Assembly: GCA_910585575.1 (NCBI GenBank)
Contig: CAJUFS010000007.1
Location: 7,222 to 63,392, forward strand
Length of the DNA stretch: 56,171 nucleotides
Source: an uncultured Adlercreutzia sp.
GTDB lineage: Bacteria; Actinomycetota; Coriobacteriia; Coriobacteriales; Eggerthellaceae
Direction: 5' to 3'
Every line of letters begins with the position of its first letter. Within the stretch, counting starts at the first letter, position 1. This document shows positions 8,054 through 16,133 of the stretch, piece by piece. A program made the position numbers and the translations under genes. Below the pieces are notes generated by a model. That model saw only the letters and a list, made by a program, of their open reading frames with translations. It did not search any database and had not been told where the DNA came from.

Positions 8054-8512
8054 CTACACCTCCTCGCAGCGAACGAACTCGAGGGTCTCCAACGCTTTAT
8101 CCGAACAGAATGCAATTTGGTGCGTCGGGTACTTGAACTTCGCCAAAGCCCAGAACTGATCCCGGGTAAGCGCGCCGTCCATGTAATCGGAAATATAGTT
8201 ATAGACCTGGTCGTTCGCCATAGCGCCTATGACCACATCGTGGTTATGCGGCTCGCCATGGCGGCAAGCAATGATGAAGTCGAGCCATTCCTCCGTCATG
8301 CTTTCGAACTCTTTTATATCAAGCGAGTCGTTCAACCGCACGCGATAGGTGTTCACCCGAGGCACCTTGGCGCGCTGCGCCCAACGCTCCGCCTGCTCAC
8401 GAAGCGTGGTGCAGTAGAACCCAGGGCCGAAATCCTTGGTATATCTTCCGATGCGAATTTCAGGAGTGTTGACCACGTCTCCGCTGCCATGAAAAACTGT
8501 CATGAGCGCCAT
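8054..8512 (-). CDS. DUF3990 family protein, probable ADP-ribosyltransferase-fold toxin
   Basis: A 152-residue protein matching the DUF3990 pattern along its length: VFHGSGDVV at the N-terminus, then IGRYTKDFGPGFYCTT, ERWAQRA, EEWLDFIIACRHG, DVVIGAMANDQVYNYI and HQIAFCSDKALETLEFV. As I recall, DUF3990 belongs to the ADP-ribosyltransferase-like superfamily, and the HG...R...FGPGFY pattern fits an NAD-binding ART core. The target is unknown. I prefer ATG at 8512, with GAAAGG about 8 nt upstream. A strong -10 (TATAAT, 8545-8540) lies just before it. Coupling to the DUF3791-like gene gives a two-gene toxin-antitoxin-type module. Confidence 0.82.
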   Translation of the reverse strand: MALMTVFHGSGDVVNTPEIRIGRYTKDFGPGFYCTTLREQAERWAQRAKVPRVNTYRVRLNDSLDIKEFESMTEEWLDFIIACRHGEPHNHDVVIGAMANDQVYNYISDYMDGALTRDQFWALAKFKYPTHQIAFCSDKALETLEFVRCEEV

Positions 8513-8539
8513 AAGGAATGCCTTTCTCTGATGCAAATC

Positions 8540-8582
8540 ATTATAACCCAGGGCGAAATGCTACAATCTTGGCACCACACTG
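8540..8582. promoter_or_regulatory. Overlapping divergent promoters for the ART pair and the transglutaminase-fold gene
   Basis: On the minus strand TATAAT (8545-8540) serves the DUF3990 gene, with TTGTAG (8566-8561) as a possible -35. On the plus strand extended -10 TGCTACAAT (8559-8567) serves the gene at 8608. The plus -10 overlaps the minus -35, so the two promoters should compete. ACCACACTG (8574-8582) lies at the plus-strand start point. Confidence 0.55.
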
Positions 8583-8607
8583 CTTTGTTTCGGGAGAGCC
8601 TGCTGGC

Positions 8608-11265
8608 GTGAGAGACTTCTGCCATAAATACATTGAACGCTGGGCGAATGTGCGCCGCAATATTGTGCGCGCCGGTGCGCTGGCGGCTTGCGTTTGCCTG
8701 CTTGCGCTCGCAATCGCTCCCTCTCTGGCTTTCTCGGACGTGTATCCTACCGAAGATACTCCGAGCCCGTTCCTTCGTTCCGGGCTTCACGACGACTGGC
8801 GGTCCCGCACGGTGCTTCCCGATTACGCGCAGCAGTATTACGATTGGCTGGTCGAGGGCTCGAATCCCGATAGCGAGACTCCCTACCTTATCGACAGCTC
8901 GTACTACTCCCCTTCCGCGTCCTTCAGCGATCCCGTCATCGGGAAAACTGCGGTTTCTTCGTTCTTCAAAGTTCTCGATTTCTCCTACCTCGATGCCGAG
9001 GAACGCGAGTTTGTTACCAATGAGACGATCGCTCAAACCTATGCGGCTTGGGCGGCTTTTCGGCGCGACCATCCCGAGGTGTTCTGGCTGAACGGCCAGT
9101 GCTGGTACGGCCAGACCAGCGACATGCAAAGCCAAGGCCTGGTGTCCTTCCGAGTTTTCCTGAAGGGACCGGACGCCGATGTGCGCACCGCTCGATTTGG
9201 GGGCGCACTGCAGTTCAGCGACATGCCCCTCTGCTCTGGCACTTTAGGCAGCAATCGCATTCGCCAAGGCATCAAGCTGCGCGATGAAAAGGTGGCGGAA
9301 GCCCTCGACCGCTTTCCCGAAGGCGCCACCGATGCCGAGAAGGTCGCGCTGCTCAACGACTTCCTCTGCGAGCGCAATACCTACAACAAACTCACGGAAG
9401 CCCAGGTAGGAGGCGCAGGCGGCTTCAAATACCGCACCACCGCCTGGGAAAGTCTTCGCTGCTTGAACGCCCTTGTTGGATCTAAGTCGGAAGACGGCCC
9501 GAACAAGATCGCCTGGGAGGGCGATCTTGTCGCCGACGAAGACGGCAACGCGCAGCAGGTTGAAAGCGCGGTCGATGCGCCTACCAGCGAGGGTCTGGCC
9601 GCAGCTTTCAAGGTGCTCTGTGACGCAGCGGGCATCCCGTGCCTCATCGAGGACGGCGCGCTGGCCGTCGACCAATCACCCTGTAAGGAGATTATCCGCT
9701 CGCTGGGATTCGAGAGCTCGTATATGTACCACCAGTGGAACATCGTGCAGATTGACGGCCTCTGGTACGCTGTCGATGTTGCCCTGAACTTGGCAGCTTC
9801 CGAGGCCGACCCTACCGCCGCACCGCCCTACCTGCTAGTAGGATCCGATACCGTAGTCGACGCAACGCGCTTCAACACGAGCCACATTGCCCTGAACTAC
9901 GGCTACAACCCTTACGAAGCCATGCTTACCAACCTTGTCAAGACCAACCCCCTCTTCACCAACGGCCCCGTGATTACCAACCAGGCCTACGCTGATGCTC
10001 CCTATCATTTCGAACCCGCACTCTTCGATGCGGGCGATTGCTACGGCGCCACTGTGGAAGCGGCGGCCAGTACGGCAGCCCGGGTCTTTACCCTCGCCGG
10101 TGCTGAAGTAGAAGGAGGATCCTGGGAATGGGAATCGGATGCCCTGTCCGCCAACGACACCGAGGATTTCTACAAGGTCCTGCGCTATCGCGCCCAAAAC
10201 GCCGATGGTACCGAGCGCGTCGCGGCTACCGCCATGGTGCCGTTCCAGATCGACCGCAAGCGTATTTCGGTGGCGCCGGGCACTATCGCCTCGAAGACCT
10301 ACGACGGCACCACCCTTGCCACCTTCGCCCCTGGCAAAGAGCCGCAGCTTACCTGCCTTCCCTCCGAAAGCGACTCTGCCAAGCCCGTAATCCTTCCTGG
10401 AGACGACGTGGTGCTGAAGGCAGAAGCCCACTTCGACGATGCCGAAGTGGGAAGCGGAAAAGACGTGACCGTTACCTATCGCCTGATGGGAGCCGATGCC
10501 GGCCACTACCAACTGGTGACCGACCATGTAACCATGTGGGCGGCAGCCGACATCTTGCCGGTACCGGAGGAGCCCGAATCGCCCAGCACTCCCGAGGTTC
10601 CCACTACACCCACGGCTCCCGCAACGCCTGATACCCCTTCCACCAATAAGCCATCGGGCAATGCGCCTTCGTCATCGAACAATGCGTCCGCATCTTCGGG
10701 TAGCACTGCTCCCTCAACCTCGCAGAGCGCGGCCAAAACTTCTCTCAGTCGTGCAACGCTCTCGCTTTCGGCCCGCAGCTTCACTTTCAACGGCAAAGCA
10801 AAGAAACCCACCGTCACTGTTAAGCTTGCCGGAAAGAAGCTGCGATCCGGAACCGATTTCCACGTTACATACAGCAAAGGGCGCACGGGGGTCGGCTCTT
10901 ACCGTGTCACGGTCGCAGGATGCGGGGCTTACACAGGCTCGGTGTCCACGACATTCAAAATCGTCAAGCCCACGGTGAAGAAAACCTCCCTGACCAAAGT
11001 GAAGGGCAGCAAGCGGGCGCTGACCGCCACCTGGAAGAAGGCTTCGGGCAACGTGACCGGCTACCAGGTGCAATGCGCCACCGATAAGAAGTTCAAGAAG
11101 AGCAAGAAGACGCAGTACGTGAAGGGCAAGACGAAGCGCTCGGCGAAGATCACCAAGCTGAAGGCCAAGAAGAAGTACTACGTGCGGGTGCGCACCGTTT
11201 ACAAAGTGGGCGGCAAGACCTTCTACAGCAACTGGTCGGCCGTGAAAACCGCGCGCGTCAAATAG
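8608..11265 (+). CDS. Secreted transglutaminase-fold protein with YDG/MBG and FN3-like tail
   Basis: An 885-residue exported protein. A signal peptide covers about residues 1-45 (AGALAACVCLLALAIAPSLA). A transglutaminase-like domain lies at about 215-400, with His375 (YHQWN) and Asp390 (AVDVALN) as the second and third triad residues. The nucleophile position reads TSEGLAAAF, with Ser327 where active members have Cys (CEGYA). Downstream are a YDG/MBG segment (KTYDGTTLATF), a Pro/Ser/Thr linker, a second MBG-like unit and a Lys-rich FN3-like domain (GYQVQCATDKKF...YYVRVRTVY). I chose GTG at 8608 because the promoter (-10 at 8562) lies inside the longer open frame beginning at 8518; GGGAGAG is a fair ribosome site. 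A wall-binding or scaffolding role is inferred. Confidence 0.88.
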   Translation: MRDFCHKYIERWANVRRNIVRAGALAACVCLLALAIAPSLAFSDVYPTEDTPSPFLRSGLHDDWRSRTVLPDYAQQYYDWLVEGSNPDSETPYLIDSSYYSPSASFSDPVIGKTAVSSFFKVLDFSYLDAEEREFVTNETIAQTYAAWAAFRRDHPEVFWLNGQCWYGQTSDMQSQGLVSFRVFLKGPDADVRTARFGGALQFSDMPLCSGTLGSNRIRQGIKLRDEKVAEALDRFPEGATDAEKVALLNDFLCERNTYNKLTEAQVGGAGGFKYRTTAWESLRCLNALVGSKSEDGPNKIAWEGDLVADEDGNAQQVESAVDAPTSEGLAAAFKVLCDAAGIPCLIEDGALAVDQSPCKEIIRSLGFESSYMYHQWNIVQIDGLWYAVDVALNLAASEADPTAAPPYLLVGSDTVVDATRFNTSHIALNYGYNPYEAMLTNLVKTNPLFTNGPVITNQAYADAPYHFEPALFDAGDCYGATVEAAASTAARVFTLAGAEVEGGSWEWESDALSANDTEDFYKVLRYRAQNADGTERVAATAMVPFQIDRKRISVAPGTIASKTYDGTTLATFAPGKEPQLTCLPSESDSAKPVILPGDDVVLKAEAHFDDAEVGSGKDVTVTYRLMGADAGHYQLVTDHVTMWAAADILPVPEEPESPSTPEVPTTPTAPATPDTPSTNKPSGNAPSSSNNASASSGSTAPSTSQSAAKTSLSRATLSLSARSFTFNGKAKKPTVTVKLAGKKLRSGTDFHVTYSKGRTGVGSYRVTVAGCGAYTGSVSTTFKIVKPTVKKTSLTKVKGSKRALTATWKKASGNVTGYQVQCATDKKFKKSKKTQYVKGKTKRSAKITKLKAKKKYYVRVRTVYKVGGKTFYSNWSAVKTARVK

Positions 11266-11298
11266 CTGCGGCGCCTAGATCAGCCGGGGCCGCCCTCT

Positions 11299-12264
11299 CT
11301 ACTCGATCGGCTTCCCTTCCACCACCAAAAACGTTGTCACCGACCCCAGCCGCAGCGTGTCGCCAGCGCTGAGGGGCACCGGCTGCGGCGAGAACCCGCT
11401 GCGCTCGCTGCGCGACGGTTCCACCACCGTCTCCTCTCCCGTCAAGCCGTCGACGAGCACGGTGCCGTTGCGGGAATCAAGCCCCTCGATGAGCCACTGG
11501 CCGTCATCGAGCCAAATGCGGGCGTGCTCACCGGAGACATCGGCGGCCACATCGGTAACCGCCTCGGCCGCCAACGCAAGGGAACCCAGCAGCGTCCCCG
11601 CCTCCGTGGGCGCCAGCCAAAACGGCGCTCCCTCCACATAGCCATCCGTCAGCGGCAGCAAGCCCAAGCGGCTGACCCGCGGCGCAGTCGGTGTCTGCGG
11701 GGCTGTGCCGTCAGGCACGGTAGCGGGCGTGACGAAAGTGCCGCCGTGAGCCTTCTGGGTGAACTCCAGCGCCCGGGCGACGGCGCGGCGCGCGTTGGCC
11801 GTACAGGCCACCGTCACGAACAGCACCATGGCCACCTCGGCCCGCTCCTCGGCCGTCAGCGACCCCTCGCCCTTCAAACGCTCCAGCGCGTTGCGATACA
11901 GCGACGCGGGCTGGCCGCAGGCTTCGAGAGCCCGATCCATGGCGCGCCCGTCCTCGTCGGACACCAGGGCAAGAATCTTCTCGCTGGTCATAGCCTTCCC
12001 GTTGCGCGTTTTCAGGCGCGAGATAAGGCGCAGCGCCGACACGGTGAAGTCGCCGAAGTAGTTCTCCTGCAGCGACCCCACTGGCGCGTGCACCACGAAA
12101 CGCGATACCCAGGTGCGGTCGTCGACGCGACTGGCCGGGCTGCGACCGTCTGATAGGGGGCGCCCCGACAAAATAAGCGCCGCCGTATTCTTATAGCTAA
12201 TGCCGCCCTGGCGTTTCATGGTGTCGAACAGCACCGAGCAGGGCGTAGTGGGAGTGGAGCTCAT
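11299..12264 (-). CDS. FHA-domain protein, last gene of the kinase operon
   Basis: A 321-residue cytoplasmic protein. The N-terminal ~165 residues are helical and unrecognised (FGDFTVSALRLISRL...). A Pro/Thr-rich linker precedes a C-terminal forkhead-associated domain at about 208-317, with the phosphothreonine-binding signatures SGEHARI and GLDSRNGTV and a closing DTLRLGSVTTFLV. FHA domains bind phosphothreonine peptides, so the co-transcribed kinase is the natural partner. ATG at 12264 overlaps the kinase stop by 4 nt (ATGA), with GAGGAGGT 7 nt upstream. The domain probably docks on the kinase or its substrates. Confidence 0.9.
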   Translation of the reverse strand: MSSTPTTPCSVLFDTMKRQGGISYKNTAALILSGRPLSDGRSPASRVDDRTWVSRFVVHAPVGSLQENYFGDFTVSALRLISRLKTRNGKAMTSEKILALVSDEDGRAMDRALEACGQPASLYRNALERLKGEGSLTAEERAEVAMVLFVTVACTANARRAVARALEFTQKAHGGTFVTPATVPDGTAPQTPTAPRVSRLGLLPLTDGYVEGAPFWLAPTEAGTLLGSLALAAEAVTDVAADVSGEHARIWLDDGQWLIEGLDSRNGTVLVDGLTGEETVVEPSRSERSGFSPQPVPLSAGDTLRLGSVTTFLVVEGKPIE

Positions 12265-14051
12265 GAGCAAACCTCCTCAAGAGAAGCGGGCAGGGCGGAA
12301 ACCGCCGGCGGCAGGGCTTTGCGCGCCCAGCGGCGCACACCCTCTTCGCCAAATACGTAGTCGGAAACCATGGGCAGCCAGGCACAGAGCGACGCAGCCG
12401 CTTCGGCCATGGCAAACAGCTGCAGAGACCCCACGCTGGCCTGGGTGAACACGAGTGCAACCAGCACAAGGACCATGCCGCAGACCAGACCAAGCGAACC
12501 GCGCAGCACATCATCACCGCTCTGCCGCCGACGGCCTCGGGCAAGAAGACCGAGCGCACCCGGCAGCGCCACCAGCAAGGCAACAACCACTGGGGAGACA
12601 GGGCCGGCCCAATCGAACGGCCCAGCCGTCACGGCAACTTCAGTTCCCCCAAGCAGCACGGCACTCGAAACGACTACGGCCGCCCACGCCACCAGGGCCG
12701 TCACGCCGATGACCCGTCGGGCGCCGGCCGCGAAACGTCGCGGCGTCAGACCGAAGGGCCCCACGGGCAGATACTCCAGACAAGAGGAAACCGCCTGTCC
12801 GCGCAGGCTTCGGCCGACGTTCTCGTCGTAGCTCGCACAGAACGCCGCAAGGGCCTCGCGCACTGCTTCTGCCTTCGGTCGTTGGCGCGGCTCCGCACTC
12901 AGACAGGTTTCCAGCAGCGGCCCCAAGGTGCTGTCCACCGAGTCCAACGCCGCCGCTACCTCCCTCTCGGGAGGATCTCCGGCCAACGCCCCCAGATGCC
13001 GACTGACAATCACCGCAGTTTCCGGCTCGCGGGCTAACACGGGGCCAAGGGCCCCAAACGCCGCGCAGGCCCCATGGGCGCCGGCGAAGGGCGCCGGCTC
13101 GGTCTCGGTCTTGCACCGATAGGGAGAGAGGGGTTCTCCCTGATCATCGGCTTGGGAAAGATCAAAGGGGGCGCGGCCGCACAGCAGGCGGTACAGCACG
13201 CCGGCGGCCGCGTACACGTCCACCGCGGGCGCGTGCCGATGGGCCGCCACCGCCGCCACATCGCGCGTGAGCATTTCGGGCGCGGCGAAATCGGCCGTGG
13301 CACCGCGAGGCGCACCGTAGACCGCCGTGAGCGAGCGGTCCTGTTCCTCCTCTGTCGCCGCCGAGCCGAAATCGATGAGCCGCAGCTCGAAGGAGCCCTC
13401 CTCTACCTGTTGGGCCACCGAGAGCTGCGCGGTATCGATCATAACGTTGGCCAGGGAGATGTCCCGATGGGCGAACCCTCCCGCCACCAGGGCCATGCGC
13501 GTGAGCAGGTCGAACAGATCGCGCCCAAGTCGGGCCGCCGTGAGCGGAGAGAGGCGGCTGTGGCCATCCACTGCCAACGAGGGCAGTGCCGCAGCAAGCG
13601 TGACGCCCTCGATCCATTCCATGATAAGAGCAGGGCGACCGTCGATTTCAGCGCGACCATAGAGGCGCGGAAACCCCTTGATGCCGGAAAGGGACTGGTG
13701 GGCCGCGTACTCTTCCTCGAAAGCGGCCTGAGCCCATGCCGGCGGCTCGGAATCAACCTCCGACGACAGGCTCGCGTAGGCTGCGCTCCGGCCTCCGAGC
13801 ACCTTGACCGCAAAGGACTCGCCACGCGGATTCGTCGCGCGCATGACGCAGCCCGCACCGCCGAACCGCGCCGATTCTTCGTCGATCAGCAACGTGGCGA
13901 AACGCCTAAGGAACTCATCGCGTGACGCCGAGCGCACGGCATGGGCGGCCTCGAACGAGCGCACTGAAACCACGCGCAGGCGCCGCGAGGCAGGCGCAGC
14001 GGCAAGCGCTCCCTCGTCTTCCGGATTTCGACAGCTCAGCTCTTCGCTCAC
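12261..14051 (-). CDS. Membrane Ser/Thr protein kinase (Hanks type)
   Basis: A 596-residue eukaryotic-like kinase. The core is at about 60-400: a Gly-rich loop (RFGGAGCVM), Lys83 in AVKVL, the catalytic loop HRDISLANV (Asp197, Asn202), DFG at 227-229, APE at 257-259 and VDVYAAAG for the F helix. All key residues are present, so it should be active. Four hydrophobic segments follow at about 447-467, 484-504, 517-537 and 541-566, instead of the single helix plus PASTA repeats of PknB. It starts at GTG 14051, overlapping the upstream stop by 4 nt. With a Ser-rich membrane protein upstream and an FHA protein downstream it forms a compact phospho-signalling operon. Confidence 0.95.
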   Translation of the reverse strand: MSEELSCRNPEDEGALAAAPASRRLRVVSVRSFEAAHAVRSASRDEFLRRFATLLIDEESARFGGAGCVMRATNPRGESFAVKVLGGRSAAYASLSSEVDSEPPAWAQAAFEEEYAAHQSLSGIKGFPRLYGRAEIDGRPALIMEWIEGVTLAAALPSLAVDGHSRLSPLTAARLGRDLFDLLTRMALVAGGFAHRDISLANVMIDTAQLSVAQQVEEGSFELRLIDFGSAATEEEQDRSLTAVYGAPRGATADFAAPEMLTRDVAAVAAHRHAPAVDVYAAAGVLYRLLCGRAPFDLSQADDQGEPLSPYRCKTETEPAPFAGAHGACAAFGALGPVLAREPETAVIVSRHLGALAGDPPEREVAAALDSVDSTLGPLLETCLSAEPRQRPKAEAVREALAAFCASYDENVGRSLRGQAVSSCLEYLPVGPFGLTPRRFAAGARRVIGVTALVAWAAVVVSSAVLLGGTEVAVTAGPFDWAGPVSPVVVALLVALPGALGLLARGRRRQSGDDVLRGSLGLVCGMVLVLVALVFTQASVGSLQLFAMAEAAASLCAWLPMVSDYVFGEEGVRRWARKALPPAVSALPASLEEVCS

Positions 14052-15232
14052 GGACGCGCCCCCGGATAGCGCTTCTCGTAGTCCTTCAGCGCATTCAGCT
14101 TTCCGCTGCTGTCGCTATAGGCTGCCACCACCTGGCGCGGCTCGGTCTTGCCGCTCACGTCCACCGATCCGCAGGCCACGCTCCACGCCCGGCGCAGCAC
14201 ATCGGCTGCCGTGGCCAAATCGTCGTAGAGAATAAGCATGTCGTCGTAGTTGGCCCGATACTGCGACTTCGCGGGAACCGACAGCGACTGCATAGCCGCC
14301 GAGGCATCCGAAGCCTTCGTGTACAACGCTTTCGCCTTTGAAAGGGCGCTCTTGCGCGCCGAGGCAGAAGCCTCGTCGACGGTGGCATCGAAGGTGGATA
14401 CCGCCTCGGCCACGTCCTCGGCAAGGGGCGCCAGGTCGTTGTATTTGCTGGTCAGCTGCGTGTGGATTTTCTTCTCAGTGGCCTCGCTCAAGCCGCTTGA
14501 GGGCGTATCGGAGGTGGATGGCGTAGTGGAAGTGGACGGAGCATCGCCCGTACCCGTGGAAGGCTTCGAGGCCGACGAATCGGAGGAATCGGACCCGCTG
14601 GGTGCGGAGGAGGAAGAACCACCCGTAGAGCCCGAGGGCTTGCTGGAAGACGAAGTGCCGGCTGTTGCGTCGTTGGATGAGGAAGAGGCCGGTTTCTTCG
14701 AGGAGCCCGAGGAGCCAGCTGGCTGCGAGGTATCGGACGAGCCAGTTTTCTTGTCCTGGCCCTTGGCGCTGTCTGGTGAATCGGCCGTCTTGTCAGCAGA
14801 GCCCTTGTCGTTTTGAGAGGCTACCGAAGGAAAAGCGGCCGTAGAAGCCTGATCTGAAGCTGCCGCATCGTCGCGTCCGCCCCCACTGCTCCCTGGAGCG
14901 TTCTGCTGAGGCGCATTGCCCGCATCAGAGGACTGCGCCTCCTGAGATCGGCCATCGGGCCCTTGCGCCCCCACTCCCGTTTGCGCCAGGGCATCGGCCG
15001 AGGCCTCTTCGTGAGACGCGTTTGCCGACCCAACGGGAGCGACAATGCCGGGAAATCCCGAGAAGTCAGCACCTTCGTCCTGTCCCGCTAGAGCCACCGC
15101 CGCCGTGGCGTACACCGCCACCGAGCCGATCGTAGCCGTCAGCGAGCAGGCAAGCAACAGCATCTTCGGCCATCCAAGCCCCAGACTGCGCACGCGACGC
15201 GCAGCTCCCGTATGCCGAGACAGCTTCCCCAT
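14048..15232 (-). CDS. Ser-rich membrane-anchored protein, first gene of the kinase operon
   Basis: A 394-residue protein. A basic N-terminus leads to one hydrophobic helix at about 23-50 (MLLLACSLTATIGSVAVYATAAVALA), either an uncleaved anchor or a signal peptide. A long low-complexity stalk rich in Ser, Gly, Asp, Pro and Lys covers about 70-260. A folded helical domain (about 265-394; LSEATEKKIHTQLTSKYNDL...YEKRYPGARP) ends the protein. ATG at 15232 is preceded by AAGGGA at a rather long 12-nt distance. Its stop overlaps the kinase start. It could be the external sensor or a kinase substrate; the Ser/Thr-rich stalk would also suit glycosylation. I do not recognise the C-terminal domain. Confidence 0.85.
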   Translation of the reverse strand: MGKLSRHTGAARRVRSLGLGWPKMLLLACSLTATIGSVAVYATAAVALAGQDEGADFSGFPGIVAPVGSANASHEEASADALAQTGVGAQGPDGRSQEAQSSDAGNAPQQNAPGSSGGGRDDAAASDQASTAAFPSVASQNDKGSADKTADSPDSAKGQDKKTGSSDTSQPAGSSGSSKKPASSSSNDATAGTSSSSKPSGSTGGSSSSAPSGSDSSDSSASKPSTGTGDAPSTSTTPSTSDTPSSGLSEATEKKIHTQLTSKYNDLAPLAEDVAEAVSTFDATVDEASASARKSALSKAKALYTKASDASAAMQSLSVPAKSQYRANYDDMLILYDDLATAADVLRRAWSVACGSVDVSGKTEPRQVVAAYSDSSGKLNALKDYEKRYPGARP

Positions 15233-15286
15233 GCTGAATGCGATTCCCTTCTCAACCGGCCGCGACCAAAGACAAGCCAGCAATGA

Positions 15287-15339
15287 CAGTGTGGTAATGG
15301 GACAATTATACCGTCTCGACAGGAATTACGTTGCGCAAC
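15287..15339 (-). promoter_or_regulatory. Promoter of the Ser-rich/kinase/FHA operon with GTTGCGCAAC and ACCACACTG motifs
   Basis: On the minus strand GTTGCGCAAC (15339-15330) is centred 27 bp upstream of a perfect -10 TATAAT (15310-15305). ACCACACTG (15295-15287) lies 9 nt past the -10, near the start point. Both recurrent motifs of this window meet here. The palindrome overlaps the last codons of the upstream toxin gene. The leader would be about 65-70 nt. Confidence 0.6.
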
Positions 15340-15670
15340 AAAGGAACGGGAAGCGAAGGCGCTTTTCCGCCGTACGAAAGACTTTGTCCTTATCCCGCCT
15401 CCCAATTGCGACAACCTGGACAATATCAAGAACTTCCACCGTTTCGCCTACAATGCGAAAGATAATGCGAAGACCCGCGTTTCTGAACTTCAACTCTTTG
15501 CACTGCGCAAGCGGCCCCATCAAAGGCTTCCCTATCTCGTCTGCCCGCTCACGCAGGCGAGCAAGGCCAGCGTCAACGAGCTTGCGCTGAGAGCCGTCCA
15601 GCATCCGGTACTCTTTCTCGGCATCGACGTCAATGAAGGCAATGCGAAAACGTCCTTTACGCTCGCTCAC
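15326..15670 (-). CDS. RelE/ParE-like type II toxin
   Basis: A 114-residue small basic protein with the RelE/ParE fold pattern: RFRIAFIDVDAEKEYRML, a helical hairpin (KLVDAGLARLRERAD), KPLMGPLAQCKELKF, then GLRIIFRIVGETVEVLDIVQV and the C-terminal IGRRDKDKVFRTA. RelE members cleave mRNA on the ribosome and ParE members poison gyrase; I cannot tell which applies. GTG at 15670 overlaps the antitoxin stop by 4 nt (GTGA), the usual antitoxin-first order. Confidence 0.88.
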   Translation of the reverse strand: MSERKGRFRIAFIDVDAEKEYRMLDGSQRKLVDAGLARLRERADEIGKPLMGPLAQCKELKFRNAGLRIIFRIVGETVEVLDIVQVVAIGRRDKDKVFRTAEKRLRFPFLCCAT

Positions 15671-16032
15671 TCGAACAGCTCCTCGTCGGAAACAGATTCG
15701 GTGTCGATGGCCAGAAACCCCTGATACTCCTCGGGGCTCATAACTTCCTCCAAGGGGATCGATCGATGATTTGGATCAGCATCAGCTTGGGAAATCCGAT
15801 GGGCGGCGCGCTCGTACAAGAGCTCCTCCTTTAAGCGCTCGTTCTCAACAGCGAGTTCCTCAAATGTGTCGAAATTTACAAGGACAGCGTCAATGGCAGC
15901 ATTGCGATCAGAAATGTACTGGGGCTGCAGCAGTGCGCGACGGCGAATTTCACCGAAGTTTTTTGCTGCCTGCGAGGCAGATACGATTTGATCACGGCCA
16001 AAAACCAAGTGTCCGTCCTTCACCGTCGGCAT
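15667..16032 (-). CDS. Phd/YefM-like antitoxin
   Basis: A 121-residue partner of the RelE/ParE-like toxin. The N-terminus (HLVFGRDQIVSASQAAKNFGEIRRRAL) has the Phd/YefM DNA-binding pattern with ASQAAKNF. The C-terminal half is acidic and helical (NERLKEELLYERAAH...ESVSDEELFE), typical of a toxin-wrapping segment. ATG at 16032 has GGAGGT 5 nt upstream; an earlier ATG at 16050 lacks one. An inverted repeat over the -10 box suggests autorepression. Confidence 0.88.
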   Translation of the reverse strand: MPTVKDGHLVFGRDQIVSASQAAKNFGEIRRRALLQPQYISDRNAAIDAVLVNFDTFEELAVENERLKEELLYERAAHRISQADADPNHRSIPLEEVMSPEEYQGFLAIDTESVSDEELFE

Positions 16033-16063
16033 AACTACCTCCGTAAACATAGTTTTAGTTTTA

Positions 16064-16081
16064 TACGTATTATAACACGTA
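16064..16081 (-). promoter_or_regulatory. Toxin-antitoxin promoter and operator
   Basis: On the minus strand the -10 TATAAT (16074-16069) is flanked by the inverted repeat TACGT / ACGTA (16064-16068 and 16077-16081). The operator covers the -10 box, as expected for an autoregulated antitoxin. Confidence 0.6.
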
Positions 16082-16133
16082 GTAATTTACGGAGTTAAAT
16101 CATTCCTAAACCGATGAGCACTGTAACAAGGCT

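Noticed and set aside
8518-8607. Longer N-terminus for the transglutaminase-fold protein starting at ATG 8518
   Set aside because: The likely promoter (-10 at 8562-8567) lies within it, and the extra 30 residues would push the signal peptide far from the N-terminus.
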